Source: Pseudomonadota bacterium (GTDB lineage: Bacteria; Myxococcota_A; Polyangia; Polyangiales; Polyangiaceae). From it: a DNA stretch of 64,000 nucleotides. Both the position numbers and the translations under genes were made by a program. The DNA lies in contig JAFAER010000024.1 of NCBI GenBank assembly GCA_023423895.1, positions 124,001 to 188,000 on the forward strand, given 5' to 3'. Each line of letters begins with the position of its first letter. Position 1 is the first letter of the stretch. Under the pieces are notes generated by a model. The model saw only the letters and a program-made list of their open reading frames with translations, searched no databases and was not told the origin of the DNA. Positions 44,784-53,643 of the stretch are shown one piece after another.

Positions 44784-45914
44784 ATGTTGATGTCGCGTCG
44801 TTTCCTCTTCTTCTTCGCGGCCTTCGCCACGGCCTCGGCTTCGTTTGCGTGCTCTGCGGCCCCGGAGCGTCGTCCCGAACACGAGCGGGCCGCCGCTGCA
44901 GCGGACCCTGCAGAAGAGGACGGCGGTGTCGGGTCGCCGTCGGCCCACCGCGTGGAGATCGTCTCGGGCGTCCCGAACCGCGGCCGCGATCCCGCCGTCG
45001 TCGCCATCGACATCGCCGGCGAAGGCATCTGCTCCGGCACGCTCATCTCGCCGCGGCTCGTGCTGACGGCGCGTCATTGCACGAGCAAGACAGCGTCGCT
45101 CGTGGCGTGTCCGCCGAGCGGCGTTCAGGTCTTTGCCGACCGCGAGCCGGAAGACCTCTCGATCCTCGTGGGCGAAGACGTCGTGTCGGCCCGTCGCGTT
45201 GCGCGCGGCATCGCCGTGCTCGCGCCGAGCGGTCCGACGCTATGTGACGCCGACATCGCCGTCATCGTGCTCGATGAGCCGGTCGTCGCCGCGAAGCCGC
45301 TCGCGCTCCGCCCTCGAGGCCCCGCAGCGGGCGATCACATTCGTGCCGTGGGATTCGGGAGGCCGGGCGACGACGACCCGAGCGGGACGAAGCTGCTCCG
45401 CGAGCATGTTCGCGTCCTCTCCGTCTCCACCGCGGAGTTCACCGTCGGCGAGGCCACGTGCCAGGGAGACTCCGGCGGGCCAGCACTCGACGAGACCACC
45501 GGCGAGGTCCTCGGCGTCGTCTCACGCGGAGGGCCGCAGTGCGAGGGGCCTGGCGTGCACAACATCTACACGCGCGTCGACACGTACGCGTGGCTCATGG
45601 AGGAAGCGTTCACGCGCGTGGCCGAGATCGAGGCGGAGGAGAAGGCCGACGGCGGCGCGCCCGGCGCGGTGAAGCCGGCGAAGCGAGGCACGAAGCAGAA
45701 GCCGCCGAGCGACATCGGCGGGCCGTGCGTCTCGGGTGCGGACTGCGCGGCCGGCGTGTGCATCACCGAGGTGCTGCCCGAGGAAGAAGGCGGAGCGCTC
45801 CGGCAGTATTGCTCCCGCCCGTGCGGCCCGGGCGATCGTTGCCCGACGCGCTACCACTGCAAGGCGGTCCCGGGCCTCTCGGCGGGCAGCTCGGCGTGCA
45901 TCAACGTCCGCTGA
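44784..45914 (+). CDS. Trypsin-like serine protease lipoprotein with Cys-rich C-terminal module
   Basis: 376 aa; the ATG at 44784 follows a strong AGGAGG site. Lipobox ends at Cys23 (ASFAC). The trypsin catalytic triad is present: His98 (L-T-A-R-H-C), Asp157 (C-D-A-D-I-A-V) and Ser230 (C-Q-G-D-S-G-G-P). The S1 region suggests trypsin-like or elastase-like specificity that I cannot settle. After the protease domain come a Lys/Ala/Pro linker and a Cys-rich module (CVSGADCAAGVC, CPTRYHC), a common myxobacterial extension. A surface protease, possibly predatory or self-processing. Confidence 0.92.
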   Translation: MLMSRRFLFFFAAFATASASFACSAAPERRPEHERAAAAADPAEEDGGVGSPSAHRVEIVSGVPNRGRDPAVVAIDIAGEGICSGTLISPRLVLTARHCTSKTASLVACPPSGVQVFADREPEDLSILVGEDVVSARRVARGIAVLAPSGPTLCDADIAVIVLDEPVVAAKPLALRPRGPAAGDHIRAVGFGRPGDDDPSGTKLLREHVRVLSVSTAEFTVGEATCQGDSGGPALDETTGEVLGVVSRGGPQCEGPGVHNIYTRVDTYAWLMEEAFTRVAEIEAEEKADGGAPGAVKPAKRGTKQKPPSDIGGPCVSGADCAAGVCITEVLPEEEGGALRQYCSRPCGPGDRCPTRYHCKAVPGLSAGSSACINVR

Positions 45915-45989
45915 CGTGCTTGCAGCGAGCACGGCGCGGGGAGCAGCAACGCCCTGCGCCCCCGGCTCGCTGGAGGGAGTGCCCACGCG

Positions 45990-46631
45990 GTGGGGGGAGG
46001 CTCCTGGTTTGGCCGCGATCCGCGGCTGGTGCCGACACGAGAACGGAAGGGGAGCGCGATCTTGTCTCTGAAAACTTCCGCATTGGAGGACGGCACGTCC
46101 CATGCTGCGAAACTGGGCATGCGGGGACGTGCGCCGGGAGAGGGTCGCGGAGACGCGGCGATCGCCGAGATCGCGCGGATGCTCGACGCGCTGCCGGCAG
46201 TGCTCCCCGCGTCGGGCTCGTGTGCACCTCTCGAACCCAAGGACCTGACCTTCTCGCGACGAGAGCCGGAGGTGGTCGCGCCGACGATCCCGTTCGAGCG
46301 TCTCCAGACGTTTCCGGACATCGAGCCGCCGATGGCGCTCCCACCACCGCCGCCGTCGGCCGGGGCGATCATGCTGCTGGCGCCGATCCCGCCGGGAAGT
46401 GCCGTGCCGTGGTCGGAGGCGCGCCCCGAACGTCGCTGGGGAGCGAGGGTGCTCGACGTCATGGTCGTGCTCGCCACCGCGGCGCTCCTCACGGTCAGGA
46501 GCCCGCTCGCCGAACATCCCGTCGTGCATCCGTATGCGCAAGCGGCGACCGTCTCGGTCGCGCAGGGATGGCATCTGGTCGGGCGAACGGTCGAACGAGG
46601 TGTAGCAATGATCGCGGAACGGACCCGCTGA
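45990..46631 (+). CDS. Single-TM protein of unknown function
   Basis: 213 aa from the GTG at 45990, but the true start may be TTG 46063 or ATG 46119. Third-position G/C bias is strong from 46119 onward, which supports coding. A Pro-rich middle (MALPPPPPS) precedes one hydrophobic segment (VLDVMVVLATAALLTV, about residues 153-168) and a short tail. No family recognised. It stands between the protease and the SGNH esterase genes on the same strand. Confidence 0.55.
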   Translation: MGGGSWFGRDPRLVPTRERKGSAILSLKTSALEDGTSHAAKLGMRGRAPGEGRGDAAIAEIARMLDALPAVLPASGSCAPLEPKDLTFSRREPEVVAPTIPFERLQTFPDIEPPMALPPPPPSAGAIMLLAPIPPGSAVPWSEARPERRWGARVLDVMVVLATAALLTVRSPLAEHPVVHPYAQAATVSVAQGWHLVGRTVERGVAMIAERTR

Positions 46632-46731
46632 TCGCGACCGGGACGAGAGCCCGCCGTCCTGCACGGCGCGGACGAAGAGAACAGAGGCGGCGGATCTGCG
46701 CCTCGGCTCGCGGATTGCTCCACCGGACGAC

Positions 46732-47949
46732 GTGAATCTCTGGCGAGCCCGCACGTGCGGTTTCATCGTCGCTCTCTCGTCGATTGGCGTGTTCACGAGC
46801 ACCGGGGGCTGTTCGTCCGGTGATGATGGTGCTGTGCGCCACGCCACACTGGTGGAAGCGCCGCGGCGCGAGGGATCATCGCCGGTCAACCCGATCGCGG
46901 GCCCGTCGCCGCGCATCGCCGCTCCGCCGGCAGAAGACGATCCGCCCGGGCAAGGCGAGGACGAGGTGGCCGTCGCGCCCTTTCACATCATCGGACGCTT
47001 CGATGCGCGGGACGCCGCTGGGCCACGGCTCGGATGGCCCGGCACGGAGATCCGCGCGCGGTTCTCGGGGGCGACGCTGAAGGTCGAGCTCGCCGACACC
47101 GGCGTGAGCCACTACGACGTCTCGGTCGACGGTGCTCCGCCGACGACGCTCCTCGTCACCGGTCCTCGACGGCCGTACGTGGTCGCAATGGGGCTTGCGC
47201 CCGGCGTTCACGAGCTCGTTCTCACCAAGAGGACGGAGACGCTCACGGGGGTGACGCAGCTCTTCGGCTTCGACGGCACGCTCGTGCCGTCACCGGTGCC
47301 GAGCGGAAGGCGCATCGAGCTCATCGGTGACTCGATCACGTGCGGCTATGGCGTCCTCGGCGGCGACGGCTCGTGCCCCTTCTCGCCCGAGACCGAGGCC
47401 GAGCCGATGGCCTGGGGAGCGCGCGCCGCCAAGCAGCTCGGTGCGCTCCGCATGGTGACCGCCTTCTCGGGATTGGGCGTGCTGCGCAACTTCGACGGCG
47501 ACACGACCGAGACGATGCCCCAGCGCTACCATCGCGCGCTCGCGAACGATCCGGACAGCGTGTGGGACCACCAAGCTTTCGACCCTCACGTCGTCGTCGT
47601 CGCGCTCGGCACGAACGACTTTGCAGGTGGCAAAGGTGACCCGGGGCCGGGCTTCGAGGCGGCGTACACGGAGCTCCTCGCGACCGTGCGCGAGGCGCAC
47701 CCGAACGCGCGGATCGTCACCGCCACGTCCCCGATGCTCAGCGCAGCGAACCACACGAAGCTCCGCGCGTACGTCGTCGCCGCGATCGCCGCTCGTGCCG
47801 CCGCGGGCGATCCGAAGATCACGCTCGTCGACGTCGACGAGCAGCGCGAGTCCGACGGGTACGGGTGCGGCTATCACCCGAGCGCGTCGACGCAGCAGAA
47901 AATGGCGGCGCGGGTCGTCGCGCACGTCGAGGCGTTGATGGGCTGGTGA
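46732..47949 (+). CDS. SGNH-hydrolase lipoprotein (CE2-type acetylesterase-like)
   Basis: 405 aa, GTG start. Lipobox C27 (TGGC). Residues about 80-185 form a beta-sandwich (FDARDAAGPRLGWPGTEIRARFSG) as in carbohydrate-esterase family 2. The SGNH catalytic domain carries block I I-G-D-S-I-T-C-G-Y-G (Ser201), a central N in L-G-T-N-D-F and block V G-Y-H-P-S. CE2 enzymes remove acetyl groups from plant or microbial polysaccharides. The surface location fits scavenging or prey-wall modification. Substrate not known. Confidence 0.9.
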   Translation: MNLWRARTCGFIVALSSIGVFTSTGGCSSGDDGAVRHATLVEAPRREGSSPVNPIAGPSPRIAAPPAEDDPPGQGEDEVAVAPFHIIGRFDARDAAGPRLGWPGTEIRARFSGATLKVELADTGVSHYDVSVDGAPPTTLLVTGPRRPYVVAMGLAPGVHELVLTKRTETLTGVTQLFGFDGTLVPSPVPSGRRIELIGDSITCGYGVLGGDGSCPFSPETEAEPMAWGARAAKQLGALRMVTAFSGLGVLRNFDGDTTETMPQRYHRALANDPDSVWDHQAFDPHVVVVALGTNDFAGGKGDPGPGFEAAYTELLATVREAHPNARIVTATSPMLSAANHTKLRAYVVAAIAARAAAGDPKITLVDVDEQRESDGYGCGYHPSASTQQKMAARVVAHVEALMGW

Positions 47950-47991
47950 GCGGATGCCCGCGCGGGGCGTGGCTGCGCGCAGGCCAAAGCG

Positions 47992-48906
47992 TCAGGTCTC
48001 TTCGATCTCGGGGCCGAGCGGCTCGCGCGCGTCCGCGAGCGGCAGCGGAGGCGTCTCGAGGGTGATCCTGCCGATGGCGCCCTGGCGGAAGTCGTGGATG
48101 AGCGCGTCGGCTGCCTTGTGCATGTCGACGACGCCGCCGGCGCGAAGGCCGCCGCGCCGCTTGCCGATCTCCTCGAGCAGGGCGATGGCCGTCTCCGGCA
48201 GCGCCTTCAGCTTGTACCGAGCGACGAGCAGCTTCGGGTAGTGCTCGAGGAGGTATTTGGCGCCCCAGAGCCCGACCGTCTCGTAGTCGATGGCGGAGTC
48301 CGGGATCGCTCCGCCGAACGCGAGCCGGAGCGACGCGTCCTCGTCCTCGATCTTCGGCCACATGATGCCGGGGTTGTCGGAGATCGTCATGCCGCTCCGG
48401 AGCGTGACGGTCTGCTGGCCTTTCGTGACGGCAGGCTCGTCGCCGACCTTCGCGACCTTCCGATCCATGAGCGTGTTGATGAGGGTCGACTTGCCGACGT
48501 TCGGGATGCCGACGATCATCACGCGCGGCGTCTTGCCCGGGCCCTTCGGGTGCAGGGCGAGCTGCTTGCAGAGCTCCGGAAGCTTCGTCTTGGCTTCACC
48601 CGGCCTCTGCGTCGTGAGCGCGATCGCCACGACCTTCCCTGGCGCCAGGCCGTCGCCCGGGCTCGGATGGACCTCTTCCTCGAAGAAGCGGATCCATGCC
48701 TTCGTGGCCTCGGGATCGGCGAGGTCGCTCTTGCTGAGTACCTTGATGACCGGCTTGTGACGCCGGAGCTCGGTTACGACGGGGTTCTCGCTCGAGCGCG
48801 GCATTCGCGCATCGAGCACCTCGATGATGACGTCTTGCGACGGCATCGAGTCGGCGATGAGGCGCCGAGCCTTCGTCATGTGGCCGGGGTACCACTGGAT
48901 CGGCAT
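47992..48906 (-). CDS. Ribosome-biogenesis GTPase, RbgA/YlqF family
   Basis: 304 aa. It starts MPIQWYPGHMTKARRLI, the family N-terminus. Circularly permuted G motifs appear in the order G4 L-S-K-S-D-L-A-D, G1 G-I-P-N-V-G-K-S-T, G2 region T-K-G-Q-Q-T, then G3 D-N-P-G-I. The usual G3 is D-T-P-G, so N replaces T. The C-terminal ANTAR-like RNA-binding region is shorter and less clear than in B. subtilis RbgA. The family finishes 50S subunit assembly. Confidence 0.93.
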   Translation of the reverse strand: MPIQWYPGHMTKARRLIADSMPSQDVIIEVLDARMPRSSENPVVTELRRHKPVIKVLSKSDLADPEATKAWIRFFEEEVHPSPGDGLAPGKVVAIALTTQRPGEAKTKLPELCKQLALHPKGPGKTPRVMIVGIPNVGKSTLINTLMDRKVAKVGDEPAVTKGQQTVTLRSGMTISDNPGIMWPKIEDEDASLRLAFGGAIPDSAIDYETVGLWGAKYLLEHYPKLLVARYKLKALPETAIALLEEIGKRRGGLRAGGVVDMHKAADALIHDFRQGAIGRITLETPPLPLADAREPLGPEIEET

Positions 48907-48987
48907 CGCCCGTTCCTACCACGACCTGGCCGTCGCGGCTGCCGAGCACCGCTTCTCGGGTTCCTCGCCGTCGGTGCGGCGCGAGAA

Positions 48988-50067
48988 TCAGAGCAGCGTT
49001 CGCTTGCCGGCCTGCTTCAAGGCATCCACCACGAGGCGGACGTCCTGCGCGCGCTCGCGCGGGAGCACCAGGATGGCGTCGTCGGTCTCGACGACCACGA
49101 GGTCGTTCACCCCGACGAGCGCGATCGCCTTTTTCACGGAGCCGAGCGAGCGGACGAGGTTGTTCTTCGCCTCGATGACGAGGTCGTTCGGGCCGACGGC
49201 ATTGCCGGCATCGTCTCGATCGGCGAGCTCCCACGCGGACTGCCAGCTTCCGACGTCGTTCCAGCCGAAGTCGCCGGGGACGACCGCAAGGTTCTCGGCC
49301 TTCTCCATCACACCGTGATCGATCGAGATGCTCTGGAGCGTCGGGAAGATCTCGCGAACGGCGTTCGGATCCTCTCCCATTCGAGCGACCCCCGCCGCGA
49401 CGTTCGGGAGATGCCGCTCGAGGAGAGAGGCCATGTCGCGAACGCGGAAGAAGAACATGCCCGCGTTCCACAGGTACCGAGAGGGACCGGCGGCGACGAA
49501 GGACTCGGCCCGCGCACGGTCCGGCTTCTCGACGAAGCGCTTCACCGACCGCGCGCCACCCTCCTGGGGGCCATCCAGCGGGTCGCCGACCTCGATGTAG
49601 CCGTAGCCCGTCTCGGGCCGCGTCGGCACGATCCCGACGGTCGTGACGTGGCCGCGCTCGGCGCTCTCGATCGCCGCTGCGAGCACCTTCTTGAAGGCCT
49701 CTTCGTCACCGATGAAGTGATCGCTCGGAAGGACCATGACGACCGCGTCCGGATCGAGCCGCGCGATGGTCGCGTTTGCCCAGGCGATGCACGGCGCCGT
49801 GTTGCGCGGGGCGGGCTCGCGGAGGATTTGCGCCGACGGGACGCCGGGGACGGCCTCTGCGGTGGCCTCGGCGAGGTGCTCGCCCGTGACGACCACGACG
49901 CGCTCCGGTGGGACGAGTGGATCGAGGCGGCGGACCGTCGCTGCGAGGAGGGTCTCGTTCGCCGAGCCCGCCAGCGGCAGAAGCTGCTTCGGACGGAGCG
50001 AGCGAGAAGCAGGCCAGAAGCGAGTCCCCGCACCGCCGGCCATGATCACCGCATACACCTTCGACAT
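48988..50067 (-). CDS. manC: Mannose-1-phosphate guanylyltransferase
   Basis: 359 aa from the ATG at 50067 (MSKVYAVIMAGGAGTRFWPASR); upstream frame is Arg-rich and not family-like. Nucleotidyltransferase signature G-G-A-G-T-R-F-W-P-x-S-R-x-x-x-P-K-Q, L-P-S-D-H, R-P-E-T-G-Y-G-Y-I-E, F-V-E-K-P and W-N-A-G-M-F-F-F. It has the GMP domain only; the phosphomannose-isomerase half of bifunctional ManC is absent. It makes GDP-mannose for polysaccharide. No glycan cluster is adjacent. Confidence 0.95.
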   Translation of the reverse strand: MSKVYAVIMAGGAGTRFWPASRSLRPKQLLPLAGSANETLLAATVRRLDPLVPPERVVVVTGEHLAEATAEAVPGVPSAQILREPAPRNTAPCIAWANATIARLDPDAVVMVLPSDHFIGDEEAFKKVLAAAIESAERGHVTTVGIVPTRPETGYGYIEVGDPLDGPQEGGARSVKRFVEKPDRARAESFVAAGPSRYLWNAGMFFFRVRDMASLLERHLPNVAAGVARMGEDPNAVREIFPTLQSISIDHGVMEKAENLAVVPGDFGWNDVGSWQSAWELADRDDAGNAVGPNDLVIEAKNNLVRSLGSVKKAIALVGVNDLVVVETDDAILVLPRERAQDVRLVVDALKQAGKRTLL

Positions 50068-50288
50068 TCGTTCTGACTCCTCGGATCGCGTCCCCAGCGA
50101 CGTCCCCGGACGTCCTGGCCGACGCTCGGGACGCGATGCTAGCACCCGGCGTGCCCTGTCCACGTCTGCCCGCGCTCGCAGCGGCCGCGTTCTATCGCAG
50201 GGAACGGAGCTTCGCTGGCAAGGAGCCGAACCACGCGCCGGATCGCGCGGAGATCGCCGAAAAGTCGCGCGCCCTGGCGCCGTCCTCT

Positions 50289-52079
50289 ATGTACGAAAGT
50301 CTCGTGCTGTCTCCGTTCGCCCGCGCCGTTTCGCGCTTTTCACTCGCGTTCTTCGCGTGCTTGTGCGCCACAGCCGTCCTGCTCTCCCTGGGATGCGAGC
50401 GCCAAATCGCCCCGCCGCTCGTCGAGGTCACGGAGCTTGCGCCGCGCGAGGTCGAGCCCGGCGACCGACTCGAGGTCCATGGCACCGGATTTCCCCAGGG
50501 CCGGACCGGCCGGGTCACGCTCGAAGGAACGGTGTTCCGCCCGGGGGAGCCGCCCTCGCGAGGTGTGAGCATCGACCTCGAAGGCACCGTCGCGACGCCG
50601 GACCGCCTCGAGGTCGTGGTCCGCGACTCTCTCTCGGACAGGTTCTGTGGTCGAGGGGACCGGGCGATGCACGCCACCTTCCGAGGTGACGTCGAGGTTG
50701 CCTTCGCGTCGAACGTGGCCGGCGCGCCCCCGCTGGTTGGCGTCCTTCGCGGAGCGACGCTCGACGTGATGCCGTCGTCGGCGCGGGCGAGCGTGCTCGA
50801 AGCGAACATCGCGGAGGGCCGTCGTGTCCTTGCGTTCCTCGGAGTGGCGCCTGGCGCCGCGACCGCGCGCGGCATCCCGGTCGAGGACGTCCGCGCCGGC
50901 TCGCTGGCCGACCGCACCGGCATCCAGGTCGGCGATGTCCTCGCTCAGGTCGACGGGGTCAACGTGCTCTCGCTCGGCGACATCGTCCCCGCCTCGTCAC
51001 GGGCGGTAGAGATCACGATTCGCCGAGGCGACTCCGGAACGGAAGAGACGAAGACGTTGTCTTTGATCGAGTACTCCGGCGAACGCATTCCGACCGAATA
51101 CGCGCCGGCGCTCGTCGTCGTCGGCCTCGCGCTGGCGATGCTCGTCCTGCTCGTGCTTCCCGGCCCGCCCGCGCTCGCCGCGCTCGAGATGCGGATCGCC
51201 TCGCGGGTCCGCGTGACCAACCTGCGGCAGCTGCTCTCCGCGCTCTTCGGGACCGGCCGGCATGCGGCGCTCTCGGCGCTCGGGTCTGCGGTGATCGCAG
51301 CGTTTGCGTTGACGCCGTACGTCGTCGGCCGCGAGGTAGACGGCGTCGTCCTGCTCGCGGGAGCGGCGACGATGCTCGTCTGGTCGAGAATGGCAGTGGA
51401 GCGCGGGCTGCTCGCGTCGCTTCGTGCGTTCGCCAGGATGTTCCTCGTCGTGGTCGCGACCGCCGGCGCGATCACGCTCGCGATCGGCCAGGTCGGCGCG
51501 ATCGAGCTCGCGGAGATCGTGCGCGTGCAAGGCGGCGCACCGTGGCAGTGGAGCGCGGCGAAACATCCGTCGTGCGCGATCCTCGCGATGGTCTACGGGG
51601 CCGCGGTCGTCGGCTTGCTCCGCGTCCGACGAAACGACGCCGAGGGACCCGTGCATCTGCCGCTCCTCGAGCGGGGCGGCGTGCTCTTCGCGTCCGCGCT
51701 CGCCGTGACTGTGTTCTTCGGCGGATGGCATCTCCCGGGTCTCGTGGACTCTCGTGCGCGTGGTCTCCTGCTCATGGCAGCGATCGTCTTCCTCGCGAAG
51801 ACGTGGGTGTTCACCGCGCTTCTGCTCGCGACGAGCCGCGTGCTCTCCTCGCATCGAGCGCGAGATCTTCAGGCGCTCGTCGCAAAGCGGCTCTTGCCCG
51901 GCCTCGTCGTCGGAGCTGCGCTCGTGGCCGCGTCGCGCCGGATCGTCCCCAGCGTCGCGATCGAGACCGCGTTCGGCGCCACGCTCGTCGCGGTCGCGGT
52001 GCTCTTCGGCCTCCGGATGGCGGCGCGCGTCTGGGGTGCTCTCTCCCGGCCGGAGCCGCACGCGAGCCCGTTCCTCTGA
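50289..52079 (+). CDS. NuoH-like membrane protein with N-terminal lipoprotein, TIG-like and PDZ domains
   Basis: 596 aa from ATG 50289, giving a lipobox ending at Cys36 (LLSLGC). Residues 42-140 are IPT/TIG-like (V-T-E-L-A-P-R-E-V-E-P-G-D-R-L). Residues about 184-262 form a PDZ domain (DVRAGSLADRTGIQVGDVLAQVDGV). From 272 there are about eight transmembrane segments laid out like complex I subunit H. Late-region phrases match NuoH: L-P-L-L-E-R-G-G, V-F-F-G-G-W-H-L-P and H-R-A-R-D-L-Q-A-L-V-A-K-R-L-L-P-G-L. The N-terminal NuoH signatures (ERK, GPNRVGP) and conserved loop glutamates are not visible. It is a degenerate homologue whose function is unlikely to be plain quinone binding. Confidence 0.75.
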   Translation: MYESLVLSPFARAVSRFSLAFFACLCATAVLLSLGCERQIAPPLVEVTELAPREVEPGDRLEVHGTGFPQGRTGRVTLEGTVFRPGEPPSRGVSIDLEGTVATPDRLEVVVRDSLSDRFCGRGDRAMHATFRGDVEVAFASNVAGAPPLVGVLRGATLDVMPSSARASVLEANIAEGRRVLAFLGVAPGAATARGIPVEDVRAGSLADRTGIQVGDVLAQVDGVNVLSLGDIVPASSRAVEITIRRGDSGTEETKTLSLIEYSGERIPTEYAPALVVVGLALAMLVLLVLPGPPALAALEMRIASRVRVTNLRQLLSALFGTGRHAALSALGSAVIAAFALTPYVVGREVDGVVLLAGAATMLVWSRMAVERGLLASLRAFARMFLVVVATAGAITLAIGQVGAIELAEIVRVQGGAPWQWSAAKHPSCAILAMVYGAAVVGLLRVRRNDAEGPVHLPLLERGGVLFASALAVTVFFGGWHLPGLVDSRARGLLLMAAIVFLAKTWVFTALLLATSRVLSSHRARDLQALVAKRLLPGLVVGAALVAASRRIVPSVAIETAFGATLVAVAVLFGLRMAARVWGALSRPEPHASPFL

Positions 52080-52149
52080 ACGGGCGCCCACGGCGCTTCT
52101 CCGCCCCGCGCGTTGCGTCCGTGTCATCGCTGGTGCAACGTCCGTGGTG

Positions 52150-53508
52150 ATGTCGCCCCGTCTTCGCCCCGGACCGATCGCCTGCTCGCTCGTCGCGTTC
52201 GCTCTGGGCGCGTGCGCGGCGAGTGATGCGTCCGACCCCGAACCGCAGAACATCGGCACAATCGCGAGCGGGCTCGTCACCGTTCCGTCGTTTGGAACCA
52301 ACCCTGCGCAGCTGCAGATGTCGAAGTTCGTGCCTTCGACGTTGCCTGCGGGGCCGCGTCCGCTCGTCGTCGTCCTTCACGGGTGCACGCAAACGGCGAG
52401 CGCGTACGAGGACGCGGCCTGGAGCACGCTCGCGGAGCAATGGGGCTTCTACGTCGTCTACCCGGAGCAGAATACTGCACGGAACAACAGCTCGGGCTGC
52501 TTCAACTGGAGCGGCCGCTGGAAGTCGGCGCCGGCCGCCGCCGTGTTCACTCCGGAGCCGCTCGACCTCGGCGAGATCGCGCGAGGTCAGGGCGAGAACC
52601 AGTCGATCAAGGAGATGGTCGACAAGATGAAGGCCGACCACCTCATCGACGACAAGCGCGTCTTCGTCACGGGCCTGTCCGCGGGTGGTGCAATGACGGC
52701 CCTGATGCTGGCGACGTGGCCGGACGTCTTCGCCGGCGGGGCGATCTTCGCCGGCATCCCCTACGGCTGCGCGACGGACAAGAAGACGACCGCAGAAGCC
52801 GCGAGCTGCCTCGGCGACTACACCGGTCCGAACGCCTATCTCGCGAGGAGCGCGAAGGGATGGGGCGATCTCGTGCGCGCCGCCGCACCGGACCATGGCG
52901 GACCTTGGCCGCGCGTGCAGATCTGGCACGGGACCGCGGACTTCGTCGTTCATCCGCGCAACATGACGGAGCTCGTGAAGCAGTGGACCGACGTCCACGG
53001 CATCGACCAGACCGCAGACGCGAAGGATTCGGTCGAAGGCTACCCGCACGAACAGTTCGTGGACGCGAGCGGCACCGTCCTTGTCGAGACGTTCGCGATC
53101 ACGGGCAAGGGGCACGGCACCGAGGTCGCCGCCAACGCGCCGATCGACCCGGCGAATGCCGACGGTCCGCGCTGCGGCAAGTCCGGCTCGTACATCCTCG
53201 AGGCCGGGATCTGCTCGACCTATCACGCCGCCACGTTCTTCGGCCTGGATCAGAGCTCGTCCACCGGCCCCGGTGCCGCCGACGGCGGAAACGGCCACGG
53301 CGGAGGTGGTGACGACGTGGCGCCGACAGCTCCTTCGGGCGCCGGCGGAGAGGGCGCCGAGCCGCCGTCCTCGTCGTCCGGATGTGCGCTGGGGGCGTCG
53401 CGCCGAGCACGACCTTCCGCGGCCGCTGTTCTGCCCGCCCTCTCCGGTGTGCTGGTGGGCCTGGCGCGGCGCAGGCGCCGCGCGTGCGGCGAGACCTCGA
53501 AGCCGTAG
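52150..53508 (+). CDS. Extracellular PHB-depolymerase/feruloyl-esterase-type hydrolase with MYXO-CTERM-like tail
   Basis: 452 aa from ATG 52150. Signal peptide with a possible lipobox (LGAC). Esterase-PHB depolymerase pattern: L-V-V-V-L-H-G-C-T-Q-T oxyanion turn, N-N-S-S-G-C-F-N-W, lipase box G-L-S-A-G-G (nucleophile Ser), H-G-T-A-D (Asp) and G-K-G-H-G-T (His). After a Gly/Ser/Pro linker the C-terminus has the tripartite sorting pattern: Cys in S-S-G-C-A-L-G, a hydrophobic stretch and an Arg cluster (ARRRRR). That is MYXO-CTERM-like, implying surface anchoring. It sits between the NuoH-like and NuoL-like genes on the same strand. Confidence 0.88.
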   Translation: MSPRLRPGPIACSLVAFALGACAASDASDPEPQNIGTIASGLVTVPSFGTNPAQLQMSKFVPSTLPAGPRPLVVVLHGCTQTASAYEDAAWSTLAEQWGFYVVYPEQNTARNNSSGCFNWSGRWKSAPAAAVFTPEPLDLGEIARGQGENQSIKEMVDKMKADHLIDDKRVFVTGLSAGGAMTALMLATWPDVFAGGAIFAGIPYGCATDKKTTAEAASCLGDYTGPNAYLARSAKGWGDLVRAAAPDHGGPWPRVQIWHGTADFVVHPRNMTELVKQWTDVHGIDQTADAKDSVEGYPHEQFVDASGTVLVETFAITGKGHGTEVAANAPIDPANADGPRCGKSGSYILEAGICSTYHAATFFGLDQSSSTGPGAADGGNGHGGGGDDVAPTAPSGAGGEGAEPPSSSSGCALGASRRARPSAAAVLPALSGVLVGLARRRRRACGETSKP

Positions 53509-53643
53509 GCTCGGCCGCTTGGGGCGAGCTGATCCGCTCGAGAGCCCGCTTGCCTTGCCTCGCCGTCGCGACGATCATCGTCCCTCTCGCGATGCGCCTC
53601 GAAACCCAAGCTTGCGCCGATCGAGGGGGCGCCTGAGCCGGCC

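Noticed and set aside
52150..53508. Depolymerase as a true part of the NuoH/L/M-like complex
   Set aside because: It is a secreted esterase with a surface-sorting tail; only its position links it, so it is kept as a separate observation.
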